A stretch of 28,770 bases of DNA. It comes from Porphyromonadaceae bacterium UBA7572. Its GTDB lineage: Bacteria; Bacteroidota; Bacteroidia; Bacteroidales; Muribaculaceae. The translations under genes were made by a program, and so were the position numbers. Positions 15,428 to 23,393 of the stretch are shown here, one piece after another. Numbering within the stretch: the stretch's first letter is position 1; each line of letters starts with the position of its first letter. The stretch is from assembly GCA_002476625.1 (NCBI GenBank), contig DLLC01000054.1, forward strand, positions 1-28,770. The letters are read 5' to 3'. The notes under the pieces were generated by a model. That model searched no databases. It was given only the letters and a program-made list of their open reading frames with translations, and had not been told where the DNA came from.

Positions 15428-16015
15428 TTATTTCTGGCCCACTTTTAGGAGTTGCACATCGAAGATGAGGGTGGAGTTGGGCTGGATAGGCCCGGTTCCA
15501 TGCTCGCCGTAAGCGAGTTCGCTTGGAATGAACAGGCGGTAGGCTGCGCCCTCGCTCATCAGCTGCAGACCCTCGACCCATCCGGGAATCACTTGTCCAA
15601 CGGCGAAAGTGGCGGGCTCGCCACGCTCCACAGAACTGTCGAACACGGTGCCGTCCACCAGGCGGCCGGTGTAGTGCACGGTCACCACGTCGTTGGGGCC
15701 GGGCTTCTTGCCGTTGCCCTCCTTCACCACGAGGTATTGCAGACCGCTGGCGGTCACCTTCACGCCTTCTTGCTTGGCGTTGTTGGCCAGGTATTCCTTT
15801 CCGGCTTTAGCGTTGATCTCGCCGGCCTTGGCTTGGAGATTAGTGAAATATTCTTGTACCACTTGCTTGGCTTCGTCATAGGTCATGGCAGGCTTGCCTT
15901 CGCCATAGACGGCGCGGAGCGCGTCGGCGAAATCATCGGCATTGAGCTTGTCAACGCCCGAACCCTTGAAATTTTGGCCCATGCTCAGGCCTAATGCATA
16001 GCTAAGTTTGTCCAT
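15428..16015 (-). CDS. Cytoplasmic FKBP-type peptidyl-prolyl isomerase, 195 aa (FklB-like)
   Basis: Predicted isomerase without signal peptide or lipobox, starting MDKLSYALGLSMGQNFK, the usual start of the FKBP_N helical dimerisation domain (about 1-85). The FKBP_C domain keeps the full canonical pocket: VVTVHYTGRLVDGTVFDSS, FAVGQVIPGWVEGLQLM with the conserved Trp, LAYGEHGTG and LIFDVQLLKV. It is therefore the most ancestral-looking of the four, and the organisation is that of FklB. It is first in the cluster and has a putative -7 box at 16066-16073. The location difference from its three exported neighbours suggests duplication followed by re-targeting. Confidence 0.88.
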   Translation of the reverse strand: MDKLSYALGLSMGQNFKGSGVDKLNADDFADALRAVYGEGKPAMTYDEAKQVVQEYFTNLQAKAGEINAKAGKEYLANNAKQEGVKVTASGLQYLVVKEGNGKKPGPNDVVTVHYTGRLVDGTVFDSSVERGEPATFAVGQVIPGWVEGLQLMSEGAAYRLFIPSELAYGEHGTGPIQPNSTLIFDVQLLKVGQK

Positions 16016-16065
16016 GTTGTAAATGTTCGTAATGTGTATCTAATATTTGAATTGTAAATTATCTG

Positions 16066-16073
16066 CAAAGTTA
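16066..16073 (-). promoter_or_regulatory. Putative -7 box of the FKBP cluster
   Basis: TAACTTTG on the minus strand, 51 nt before the start of the 195-aa FKBP gene. The -33 position shows no TTTG, so support is partial. Confidence 0.4.
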
Positions 16074-16117
16074 AAGTTATTTATAGTTTTGGAAGCTATT
16101 TTTTGAATAAAAAAGTT

Positions 16118-16125
16118 TAAATTTG
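16118..16125 (+). promoter_or_regulatory. Putative -7 box of the sirtuin-porX unit
   Basis: TAAATTTG, 33 nt before the sirtuin start, facing away from the FKBP promoter. No -33 TTTG lies at 19-20 nt. Confidence 0.4.
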
Positions 16126-16157
16126 CCAATAGAAAATACATTTAAATTATAATAGAG

Positions 16158-16856
16158 ATGAAAAACTTGGTCGTATCAACAGGCGCGGGCATCAGCGCGG
16201 AGAGCGGCATCACCACATTCCGCGATTCGGGCGGCCTCTGGGAGCAATATAAGGTGGAAGACGTGGCGAGCGCCGAGGGGTTCGCGCGCAATCCTGGTCT
16301 AATCCACCGGTTCTACAACGCAAGGCGTAAGCAGCTCCTTGAAGTGGAGCCTAACGCTGCCCACCGTGGACTGGTGGAGCTGGAGAAGTATTTCCATGTG
16401 AATGTGATCACGCAGAACGTGGACAATCTGCACGAGCGCGCAGGATCCACGCATGTGCTGCATCTGCATGGCGAGCTGATGAAAGTGCGCTCACTCACAC
16501 ATCCCGAGCGCATGTACACGCTTCCGTGCCCCGAGTTGTCGGACAAGGGGCTGGAGACGAGCGTGGACACCGTTGACCCCTATGGCGACCATGTGCGCCC
16601 GCACATCGTGTTCTTCGGCGAGGACGTGCCCAATTTTGAGCCGGCATGCCGCATTGCCTCGCAGGCCGATATATTTGTGGTGATCGGCACCACCCTGCAG
16701 GTGTATCCTGCCGCCGCCCTGCTTCGCTATGCGCCCATAGGCGCAGAGGTTTATTACATCGACCCCCATCCGGCCGATGTGCCCAGCCATGTGCACGTGA
16801 TAGCGGAGAAGGCCACCGAGGGAGTGGCAGAACTCATCAATATTCTTACTAAGTAA
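16158..16856 (+). CDS. cobB: NAD-dependent protein deacylase (sirtuin) without the zinc cysteines
   Basis: Predicted 232-aa cytoplasmic sirtuin removing acyl groups from lysines with NAD. Visible motifs are GAGISAESGI (9-18), TFRDSGGLW (20-28), TQNVDNLHERAG (85-96) with catalytic H104 in HLHGE, IVFFGEDVP and VIGTTLQVYPAAAL. Y53 and R56 in FYNARRKQ match the Tyr-x-x-Arg that lets CobB/SIRT5-class enzymes accept succinyl-lysine. Between about 105 and 150, where the two CxxC zinc pairs normally lie, only C124 is present, so the structural zinc site is missing. I believe related Bacteroidetes sirtuins share this. The gene is complete and lies 13 nt upstream of porX, suggesting one transcript. Confidence 0.9.
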   Translation: MKNLVVSTGAGISAESGITTFRDSGGLWEQYKVEDVASAEGFARNPGLIHRFYNARRKQLLEVEPNAAHRGLVELEKYFHVNVITQNVDNLHERAGSTHVLHLHGELMKVRSLTHPERMYTLPCPELSDKGLETSVDTVDPYGDHVRPHIVFFGEDVPNFEPACRIASQADIFVVIGTTLQVYPAAALLRYAPIGAEVYYIDPHPADVPSHVHVIAEKATEGVAELINILTK

Positions 16857-16869
16857 CTCCGAGTGCATT

Positions 16870-18423
16870 ATGACCACGAACAAGGAACAGATTCTCTGGG
16901 CTGATGATGAAATCGACCTGCTGAAGCCACACATCCTATTTTTGCAGAACAAGGGCTATGAGGTGACCACCGTGACCAATGGCCGCGATGCGCTCGACGC
17001 CATCAACCAGCAGAATTTCCATCTCATTATCCTCGATGAGAATATGCCGGGCATCAGCGGACTGGAGGCGCTTCAGCAAATCAAAATAGCCCAGCCTAAC
17101 GTGCCGGTGATAATGATCACCAAGAGCGAGGAGGAGAATATCATGAACCAGGCCATAGGCAGCGAAATAGCCGACTACCTGATTAAGCCCGTGAACCCGA
17201 TGCAGATTCTACTCTCTATCAAGAAGAACCTGCACAGCGACGCGCTCGTGGCGCAAAAGGCCACCAGCGACTATCAGCAGGAGTTTATGGGCATCAGCCA
17301 GCAGATAGCCATGGCCAGCACTATCGACGACTGGTATGAGCTTTACGCCAAACTCGTGCGCTGGGAGCTCACGCTCTCCAATGCCGATACGGGCATGGCC
17401 GACATGCTGCGCATGCAAAAGAAGGAGGCCAACTCCGCTTTCGCAAAAATGGTGAAGCGCTCCTATGAGAAGTGGGTTACCACTGATGAGCACCCGCTGA
17501 TGAGCAACGAGGTGTTCAAGACACAGGTGTTTCCGCTTATCGATGCCGGGGAAAAGGTGTGCTTTATCGTGATCGACAATTTCCGACTCGACCAGTGGAA
17601 GACCATCAGCCCGCTGCTGAGCGACTTTTTCAATGTGGAGCGGGAGCAGCTTTACACTGCCATACTCCCCACTGCCACACAATATGCGCGTAACGCCATC
17701 TTCTCAGGGCTGATGCCCATCGACATTGAGCGGATGTTTCCCGACCTGTGGGTGGACGAGGACGAGGATGAGGGCAAGAACCTTAACGAGGCGCCCCTTA
17801 TCCAGACCATTCTCGACCGCTACCGCCGAAAGTGCAAATTCTCCTACAATAAGCTCAACGACTCTGCCGCCGGCGAGCGTCTGGTGCAGCATTTCGCGCA
17901 GCTGAAGAATTTCGACCTCAATGTGATTGTGTTCAACTTCGTTGACATTCTTTCGCACGCGCGCACCGAGAGCAAGATGATTCGCGAGCTCGCCTGCACC
18001 GACGAGGCCTACCGCTCGCTCACCGTCACCTGGTTCAAGAACAGCTATGCCTTGGAGATATTCCGCCGCATAGCCGAGCAGGGCTGGAAAATTGTGCTCA
18101 CCACCGACCACGGCACCACGCGCGTGGACAATGCCATCAAGGTGATTGGCGACAAGAACACCAACACTAACCTCCGCTACAAGGTGGGAAAGAACTTGAG
18201 CTACAACCCAAGGCAGGTGTATGAGATTAAGCAGCCGAAGCGATTCGGACTGCCGCTGCCCAACGTGTCGAGCTCCTATATCTTCGCCACTGGGCACGAC
18301 TTCTTCGCCTATCCCAACAACTACAACCACTACGTGCAATACTACAACGACACCTTCCAGCACGGAGGCATATCAATGGAGGAGATGCTCGTGCCCCTCG
18401 TCACCCTCACCCCAAAGAAATAA
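16870..18423 (+). CDS. porX: PorX-type response regulator with PglZ domain
   Basis: Predicted 517-aa cytoplasmic regulator. The receiver domain (about 1-120) has acidic D12-D13, the phosphoacceptor D56 in LIILDENMPG, T84 and K106 in YLIKPVNP. A helical linker (about 125-200) leads to a C-terminal PglZ domain of the alkaline-phosphatase fold: CFIVIDNFRLDQW (metal Asp), TATQYARNAIFSGLMP, NFVDILSHARTE, LTTDHGTTRV (Asp-His metal pair) and FATGHDFF. This layout is that of PorX, which with sensor PorY and sigma factor SigP controls type IX secretion in Porphyromonas, and whose PglZ part is a zinc phosphodiesterase. No PorY or secretion gene is in the window. It follows the sirtuin by 13 nt. Confidence 0.93.
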   Translation: MTTNKEQILWADDEIDLLKPHILFLQNKGYEVTTVTNGRDALDAINQQNFHLIILDENMPGISGLEALQQIKIAQPNVPVIMITKSEEENIMNQAIGSEIADYLIKPVNPMQILLSIKKNLHSDALVAQKATSDYQQEFMGISQQIAMASTIDDWYELYAKLVRWELTLSNADTGMADMLRMQKKEANSAFAKMVKRSYEKWVTTDEHPLMSNEVFKTQVFPLIDAGEKVCFIVIDNFRLDQWKTISPLLSDFFNVEREQLYTAILPTATQYARNAIFSGLMPIDIERMFPDLWVDEDEDEGKNLNEAPLIQTILDRYRRKCKFSYNKLNDSAAGERLVQHFAQLKNFDLNVIVFNFVDILSHARTESKMIRELACTDEAYRSLTVTWFKNSYALEIFRRIAEQGWKIVLTTDHGTTRVDNAIKVIGDKNTNTNLRYKVGKNLSYNPRQVYEIKQPKRFGLPLPNVSSSYIFATGHDFFAYPNNYNHYVQYYNDTFQHGGISMEEMLVPLVTLTPKK

Positions 18424-18476
18424 AATTTTTCCCCTCCCCACACATATACACTTAACCCTTAAACAAATAATACATT

Positions 18477-18624
18477 ATGAACAAAAAAAATTGTGAGCAT
18501 TGTGATTGCTGCCGTACCATTGCTGACAGTCTCTTTGATTGGAACTGCTCAAACTTCTAAAGCGGTAGCTGCTCACAAAGGCGCAGCAAAAAACGGAGAC
18601 AATAGACCTGCTAAAAAGAATTGA
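18477..18624 (+). pseudogene. Tiny secreted basic peptide gene, out of frame at an A8 tract
   Basis: ATG 18477 begins MNKK, but the eight A residues at 18483-18490 throw the frame into a Cys-rich nonsense run of 27 codons. With seven A residues the frame would give a 48-aa product: MNKKIVSIVIAAVPLLTV, then SLIGTAQTSKAV and a basic tail AAHKGAAKNGDNRPAKKN, ending at TGA 18622-18624. That reads as a clean signal peptide plus a mature peptide of about 27 residues. Explanations are a pseudogene, slippage-based phase variation, transcriptional slippage, a GTG start at 18493, or an assembly error. Function unknown. Apart from this I see nothing coding between 18424 and 18775. Confidence 0.5.
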
Positions 18625-18712
18625 AACATTAGTCACTCTTAATAATGAGTTGCAGAATATTCTGATCTTTGTGAGGGGGTGGGGTGGCTGTAGAGTGGGG
18701 CGAGGTGAAAAA

Positions 18713-18744
18713 TTTGATTATGTGGGCTACTTTCGGTAAATTTG
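18713..18744 (+). promoter_or_regulatory. Bacteroidetes promoter of the histidine phosphatase gene
   Basis: TTTG (18713-18716), 20 nt, TAAATTTG (18737-18744), then about 31 nt to the start at 18776. Both elements and spacing fit the consensus. Confidence 0.7.
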
Positions 18745-18775
18745 CAGTTGGTTAGAAACATCAATAACATTACAC

Positions 18776-20101
18776 ATGAACATGAGAAAATCCCTTTTCC
18801 TGATTTTGGGACTTGCCTTGGCCGTTATGGCCAGCGCCGGCACCCGAGAAGACTTCAAGGCCAACTACAAGCAGGCTGCCAACAACTACTATGCTTATCC
18901 CGACCAAAACCTGCCCGCGCTCACCGCTGCGCCTGAGGGCTACACGCCGTTCTACATCGACCACTATGGCCGCCACGGCAGCCGCTGGCTCATTGCGCCA
19001 AAGCAGTATCATCTGGCGGTGAGGACGCTTGCCAAGGCCGACTCGGTGGGCAAACTCTCGGCACGGGGGAAGGCGGCTCTCGCCATTTTTAAAGAGGTGG
19101 AGGCTGCATCGTATAAGCGCCTCGGTGAGCTGAGCGACATCGGCGCCGAGCAGCATCAGCGCATAGCCACCCGTATGTACCGCAATTTTCCCGAGGTGTT
19201 TGCAGGCGACGCAAAGATTGATGCGCGCTCCACGGTGATTATTCGTTGCATTCTCTCGATGCAGAATGCGGTCACCACCCTCAAAGGCATTAATCCACAG
19301 CTCCGTATCACTACCGACGCCTCTGACCACGACATGTATTTCATGAACTATGACGACCCCGTGGCCAAGCGTCTGCGTGGCGATGCCTACAAGGCTGCGT
19401 CGAAGGCGCTGAAAGATAAATATCTTCACCCGAAGCGCTTGCTCAAGGTGCTGTTCACCGACTATAAGTGGGCTGCCGCCAACGTGGCCAACCCCCAAGA
19501 CTTGATGGCCAATATGTTCGACCTCGTGGGCAATATGCAAAGTCACCACCAGTTTGAGAACGTGGATCTCTACAGCCTTTTCACCGAGGATGAGCGATTG
19601 AATGTGTGGGCCTACAATAATGCGCGCTGGTATTTGTCGGCAGGTTTTTCACCGCTCACCAAAAACCGCGTGCCCTACATGGAGGCCAATCTGCTGCGCA
19701 ACTTCATCGCCACTGCCGACAAGGCCGTGGCCGATGGCAAAAACTGCGCTACACTCCGCTTTGGCCATGAGAGCGTGCTGCTTCCATTGGTGTGCCTGAT
19801 GAATGTGAACGGCATGGGGCTCAGCACTTCCGACCTCTACTCGCTGGTGGACCGCTGGCAGAGCTATAAGGTGTTTCCGATGGCTGCCAACATGCAGTGG
19901 GTGTTCTATCGCAAGCCCGGAGCTCCTACCCTTATGAAAATCTTGCTCAACGAGCATGAGGCGTCGCTCCCCGAGGCAGTGAAGCCCGTGACTGGGCCTT
20001 ATTACAAGTGGGACGACGTGAAAGCCTATCTGGAGCAAGTGCTCGCCGATGAGCCACAGGTGGAGATTCCCGCCACCGACGGTGAAGCGGAGCAGAAATA
20101 A
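18776..20101 (+). CDS. Exported histidine acid phosphatase family protein (MINPP/phytase-like)
   Basis: Predicted 441-aa exported phosphatase. A signal peptide (MNMRKSLFLILGLALAVMASA) is followed by the catalytic RHGSR at residues 66-70 in DHYGRHGSRW, where the His becomes phosphorylated. The second motif is FGHESVLLPLV near residue 325, with the Glu positioned like the proton donor of HAE-type members. Length and layout match the branch-2 histidine phosphatases that include the Bacteroides inositol-polyphosphate phosphatase (MINPP), so a phytate-type or other phosphomonoester substrate is likely but unproven. It has its own promoter. ATG 18782 is an alternative start giving the same signal peptide. 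Confidence 0.82.
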   Translation: MNMRKSLFLILGLALAVMASAGTREDFKANYKQAANNYYAYPDQNLPALTAAPEGYTPFYIDHYGRHGSRWLIAPKQYHLAVRTLAKADSVGKLSARGKAALAIFKEVEAASYKRLGELSDIGAEQHQRIATRMYRNFPEVFAGDAKIDARSTVIIRCILSMQNAVTTLKGINPQLRITTDASDHDMYFMNYDDPVAKRLRGDAYKAASKALKDKYLHPKRLLKVLFTDYKWAAANVANPQDLMANMFDLVGNMQSHHQFENVDLYSLFTEDERLNVWAYNNARWYLSAGFSPLTKNRVPYMEANLLRNFIATADKAVADGKNCATLRFGHESVLLPLVCLMNVNGMGLSTSDLYSLVDRWQSYKVFPMAANMQWVFYRKPGAPTLMKILLNEHEASLPEAVKPVTGPYYKWDDVKAYLEQVLADEPQVEIPATDGEAEQK

Positions 20102-20154
20102 CATTACGCAAGGCTGCTTAACAATGGTTATAAGTCTGTTAGCGTGAAATTTTG

Positions 20155-20162
20155 TACATTTG
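20155..20162 (+). promoter_or_regulatory. Putative -7 box of the DUF1573 unit
   Basis: TACATTTG, 25 nt before the chosen start at 20188. It argues against the longer reading from TTG 20152. No TTTG at -33. Confidence 0.4.
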
Positions 20163-20187
20163 CCGTGCATTTAGGCACTTTTGCAAG

Positions 20188-20565
20188 ATGAAAAAGATAA
20201 TGACAGCATTGGCGACCGCCCTCGTGTGCTTTGCGGCACTTGCGAATGGGCACGCCACATTCAAAGAGAAAGAGCACGACTTCGGCTACATCAAAGAGGC
20301 GAAAGGCGCTGTCTCGCACACGTTTGAGCTTAAAAACACAGGCGATAAGCCTTTGGTGATTATGCAGGTGGTCACTTCTTGTGGCTGCACGCGGCCTGAT
20401 TTTCCCACTAAGCCAATAAAGCCGGGAAAAACGGCAAAAATCAAGGTCACTTTCAACCCCGCCGGACGCTCTGGCGCATTTATGAAGCCGATAAAGGTGA
20501 AAACCAGTGGCGATGAAGGGCGCACTACGCTCACGATCCGTGGCACCATTATCCCCCGAAAATGA
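20188..20565 (+). CDS. DUF1573 protein, single domain, exported
   Basis: Predicted 125-aa exported protein: signal peptide MKKIMTALATALVCFAALANG, then one DUF1573 immunoglobulin-like domain. The hallmarks are HDFGYIKEAKGAVSHTFELKNTG, TSCGCTRPDFPTKPIKPGK, IKVTFNPAGRSGAF and LTIRGTIIP. The paired Cys of the SCGC segment are conserved in the family. Function of DUF1573 is unknown; these domains are frequent in Bacteroidetes periplasmic or surface proteins. ATG 20188 is chosen from the signal peptide and the -7 box. Its stop overlaps the start of the next DUF1573 gene (ATGA), so translation is probably coupled. Confidence 0.88.
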   Translation: MKKIMTALATALVCFAALANGHATFKEKEHDFGYIKEAKGAVSHTFELKNTGDKPLVIMQVVTSCGCTRPDFPTKPIKPGKTAKIKVTFNPAGRSGAFMKPIKVKTSGDEGRTTLTIRGTIIPRK

Positions 20566-21659
20566 TGACCGCTCACCGACGACATATTGTCCTTTTGGCG
20601 ATGGCTTGCTGCACCACTTTTATGGCGATGGCGCAAAGTGTGCCGTCGTGGTCGGAAACCACCCACGACTTTGGCAAGTTTCGCGACACGCAGAAGACCG
20701 TGAGCACTAAGATGACGGTGCGGAACACGGGCGATTCCGCTTTGGTGATCACGCGAGTGCAGACCAATTGCGGCTGCACCGTGGCAGAATACACCCGTAG
20801 GGCGATTGAGCCAGGTGACACCGGCTCTGTAACCATCACTTACAGCACGCGCGACATTCCCGGCCCTTTCCAGAAAAAAGTGTATGTATATACCAACGGC
20901 AAGCCCCGTAAATCCACGCTTACCGTAAAGGGGCAGGTGATAGGCTCGCCCGAAACCGTGGCCGACCAGTATCCTTACGGGTTTGGCCCCATTCGGCTTA
21001 ATTCAGAGAACTTGCCTTTGGGCGAGCTGTATAGAGGCGACTCTCGCACAGCGTATATCAGCGGCTACAACACCGCAGGCGACACGATGCTGGTGCGTGC
21101 GGCCTCAACGAGCGGCTACCTTTCTTGCCATGTGCTGCCCGACACCATTGAGCCTGGTGGCATATTCATCGTGTCGGTTTACTGCTCTTCGGCGGGTGCG
21201 CCCCTCTGGGGCTTCAACACCCAGCCGGTGAAACTTCAGGCGCAGCCCTTAAAGGGCGGAAGCGTGAGCGAGGGCGAGTTCGGCGTGATGCTGCAAGTGA
21301 AGGAGAACTTCTCGAAAATGAGCGAGAAGCAGCGGCGTAACGCCCCAGTTATAGCGGTCTCGACCGGCAAGGTGGACTTTGAGACGTGCGCACCCAACGA
21401 CCCTGTGCAGCGCACCTTCACCATCACTAACCGGGGCAAAGACAAACTGCTGATTCGGCGGCTATTTGTACCTGACGGAGAGGGCATCACTGCGGTTGCC
21501 GACAAAGACGTGCTGAAGAAGGGACAGACGGCCACCGTAACTATAACCCTCGATGCCCCCGCGCGCCACGACAGCGTGGTGAACACGAGGCTCACTATCA
21601 TAGCCAACGACCCCTACACTCCACAGACGCAGGTGAGGGTAGTGGGCATAGTGAAGTGA
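20562..21659 (+). CDS. DUF1573 protein with additional Ig-like domains, exported
   Basis: Predicted 365-aa exported protein. After a signal peptide (MMTAHRRHIVLLAMACCTTFMAMAQ) comes a DUF1573 domain with THDFGKFRDTQKTVSTKMTVRNTG, TNCGCTVAEYTRRAIEPGD and STLTVKGQVIG. A middle Ig-like domain (about 140-255) is divergent, with LGELYRGDSRTAYISGYNTAG. A third domain (about 265-365) returns to DUF1573-like features, VDFETCAPNDPVQRTFTITNRGKDKLLIRRL and a final VRVVGIVK. Only the first domain keeps the CGC motif. The start overlaps the preceding stop (ATGA); ATG 20565 is a possible alternative. Fusion or triplication of the same module next to a single-domain paralogue suggests the two products work together. 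Confidence 0.87.
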   Translation: MMTAHRRHIVLLAMACCTTFMAMAQSVPSWSETTHDFGKFRDTQKTVSTKMTVRNTGDSALVITRVQTNCGCTVAEYTRRAIEPGDTGSVTITYSTRDIPGPFQKKVYVYTNGKPRKSTLTVKGQVIGSPETVADQYPYGFGPIRLNSENLPLGELYRGDSRTAYISGYNTAGDTMLVRAASTSGYLSCHVLPDTIEPGGIFIVSVYCSSAGAPLWGFNTQPVKLQAQPLKGGSVSEGEFGVMLQVKENFSKMSEKQRRNAPVIAVSTGKVDFETCAPNDPVQRTFTITNRGKDKLLIRRLFVPDGEGITAVADKDVLKKGQTATVTITLDAPARHDSVVNTRLTIIANDPYTPQTQVRVVGIVK

Positions 21660-21731
21660 GTATTTCTGTCGGGAATTAAAATATTGACATTTTTTGATTT
21701 AAAACAAAACAATAACAATATATACAATTTT

Positions 21732-22898
21732 ATGGAAGATTTTCAAGATTTTCAAGGGATGCAGGACCACGATGAGCACCATCGCCCGATGCAGCATCCT
21801 GAGAACGATAAGCAATATGCAGGCCTGCAGGTGAACGCCGGCATAGAAATGCCACCGATGGTCAACCCCTACATGAAGAAGCGCAAGAAGCGTCCGCAGC
21901 TCACGGCAGCCGACTATGTGGAGGGCATTCGCAAAGGTAACCTGTCTGTGCTTGGCCAGGCCGTGACACTGGTGGAGAGTCTGATTCCGGAGCATCAGGC
22001 CGTGGCGCAGGAGGTGATAGAGAAGTGCCTTCCATACACCGGGCACAGCAAGCGCATCGGCATCACCGGCGTGCCGGGCGCGGGCAAGAGTACCTCAATA
22101 GATGTGTTCGGACTGCATGTGCTTGAAAAAGACCCTGCCAATAAATTAGCGGTGCTGGCTATTGACCCCAGTAGTGAGCGCTCAAAAGGCTCTATCCTTG
22201 GCGACAAGACCCGTATGGAGAAACTGTCGGTTCACCCTAAAGCGTTTATTCGCCCTTCACCCTCGGCTGGATCACTCGGCGGTGTGGCGCGCAAGACCCG
22301 CGAGACGATTGTGCTTTGCGAGGCTGCTGGCTATAACAACATCTTTGTCGAGACCGTAGGTGTGGGGCAGAGCGAAACCGCCGTGCACTCGATGGTGGAC
22401 TTCTTCTTGCTGATTCAGCTTGCCGGCACTGGCGATGAGCTGCAAGGCATCAAACGTGGCATCATGGAAATGGCCGACGGTATCTGCATCAACAAATGCG
22501 ACGGCGACAATGTGGACCGCGCCAACCTTGCCGCCACTCAGTTTCGCAGCGCGCTCCAGCTCTATCCTGTGCCGCCAAGTGGCGTGACACCTGAAGTGGT
22601 GACCTACTCAGGCTACTATGGGTATAATGTGGACAAGGTGTGGAAGATGATCGACGCCTATTTCGACGCTGTGCGCAAGAGTGGCTATTTCGAGGAAAAA
22701 CGCCGGCAGCAAGAGAAATACTGGATGTATGAAACTATCAACGAGCACTTAAAGAGCCATTTCTACAACAATCCCGAAATTGATCGTCTGCTCAACATTA
22801 AACAGCAAATGGTGCTCGACAACAAGCAATCGTCGTTTATCGCCGCTGCCGATGTGCTGAAATTCTATTTCGACTCTTTGACCAACAACAATCAGTAA
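21732..22898 (+). CDS. meaB: Methylmalonyl-CoA mutase-associated GTPase MeaB
   Basis: Predicted 388-aa cytoplasmic G3E-family GTPase that protects and loads adenosylcobalamin-dependent methylmalonyl-CoA mutase, part of the succinate/propionate pathway of Bacteroidales. Walker A is GVPGAGKST (113-121). The switch and metal regions are DPSSERSKGSILGDKTRM, RPSPSAGSLGGVARKTRE and VETVGVGQSE, and the guanine-specificity motif is NKCDGDN. A helical C-terminal dimerisation arm contains HLKSHFYNNPEI. Relative to many homologues there is an N-terminal extension of about 55 residues, acidic/His-rich and then basic (MKKRKKRP). ATG 21732 is preferred to the longer frame at 21684. The mutase genes are not in the window. 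Confidence 0.94.
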   Translation: MEDFQDFQGMQDHDEHHRPMQHPENDKQYAGLQVNAGIEMPPMVNPYMKKRKKRPQLTAADYVEGIRKGNLSVLGQAVTLVESLIPEHQAVAQEVIEKCLPYTGHSKRIGITGVPGAGKSTSIDVFGLHVLEKDPANKLAVLAIDPSSERSKGSILGDKTRMEKLSVHPKAFIRPSPSAGSLGGVARKTRETIVLCEAAGYNNIFVETVGVGQSETAVHSMVDFFLLIQLAGTGDELQGIKRGIMEMADGICINKCDGDNVDRANLAATQFRSALQLYPVPPSGVTPEVVTYSGYYGYNVDKVWKMIDAYFDAVRKSGYFEEKRRQQEKYWMYETINEHLKSHFYNNPEIDRLLNIKQQMVLDNKQSSFIAAADVLKFYFDSLTNNNQ

Positions 22899-22913
22899 AA
22901 ATGGTAATTCGAT

Positions 22914-23381
22914 ATGAAAAAGTTTGCTAAAATTTTAGTGGCAGCCGTAGTGGCGCTGCTGGTGGGCAGCTGCTCCATCACCCGTGAAGTGGAGAAGAAT
23001 GCCTCACCCATAGCTTTCACTGAAGTGGACAATTATTTTGTGAATAATAACGCCACCCCGTCCAAACTTGTGCGTAAAGTGATCAATACCGAAAGTGAGT
23101 TCCGTGCCATTTTCGGCGAGGCCACTACAATGGGCGCTAACGGCCAGCCTACGCTAATCAACTTCAAGCGCCAGTTTGTGCTGGCAGTAGTAGCTCCCGT
23201 GACCGATACCCAGACGCAGATGTATCCACTGAGTGTGCTGCAAAACGGCAACGCCATCATATTCAACTACAAGGTGGACAAGGGCAGCAAGATGAGCTAC
23301 TCTATCTGCCCGTTTGTGGCTGTGGTCATCGACCGCCCGGCAAGCGATGCGTCCTATGAAATCTATTGGAATGAAAAATAG
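22914..23381 (+). CDS. Lipoprotein with PrcB-like C-terminal region
   Basis: Predicted 155-aa lipoprotein: MKKFAKILVAAVVALLVGSC gives a lipobox VGSC with C20. The remaining ~130 residues follow a pattern reminiscent of the PrcB C-terminal domain: VINTESEFRAIFGEA, then INFKRQFVLAVVAP, a strand pair and YSICPFVAVVIDRP. The domain resemblance is weak and by eye only; function unknown. It follows meaB by 15 nt and precedes the NUDIX gene by 12 nt, so the three may be co-transcribed. Confidence 0.75.
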   Translation: MKKFAKILVAAVVALLVGSCSITREVEKNASPIAFTEVDNYFVNNNATPSKLVRKVINTESEFRAIFGEATTMGANGQPTLINFKRQFVLAVVAPVTDTQTQMYPLSVLQNGNAIIFNYKVDKGSKMSYSICPFVAVVIDRPASDASYEIYWNEK

Positions 23382-23393
23382 CCCTATATCTGC

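Noticed and set aside
18221..18496. Open frame overlapping the end of porX and running into the A8 tract
   Set aside because: It is out of frame with porX and is Ser/Thr/Pro-rich nonsense; it does not lead into the secreted-peptide frame.
18493..18624. GTG start for the small secreted peptide that would avoid a frameshift
   Set aside because: It removes the positively charged MNKK start needed for a normal signal peptide; kept only as an alternative in the entry.
18770..19549. 259-codon open frame antisense to the histidine phosphatase
   Set aside because: It opposes a clearly coding gene with RHGSR and a signal peptide; long antisense frames are common in this GC-biased coding DNA.
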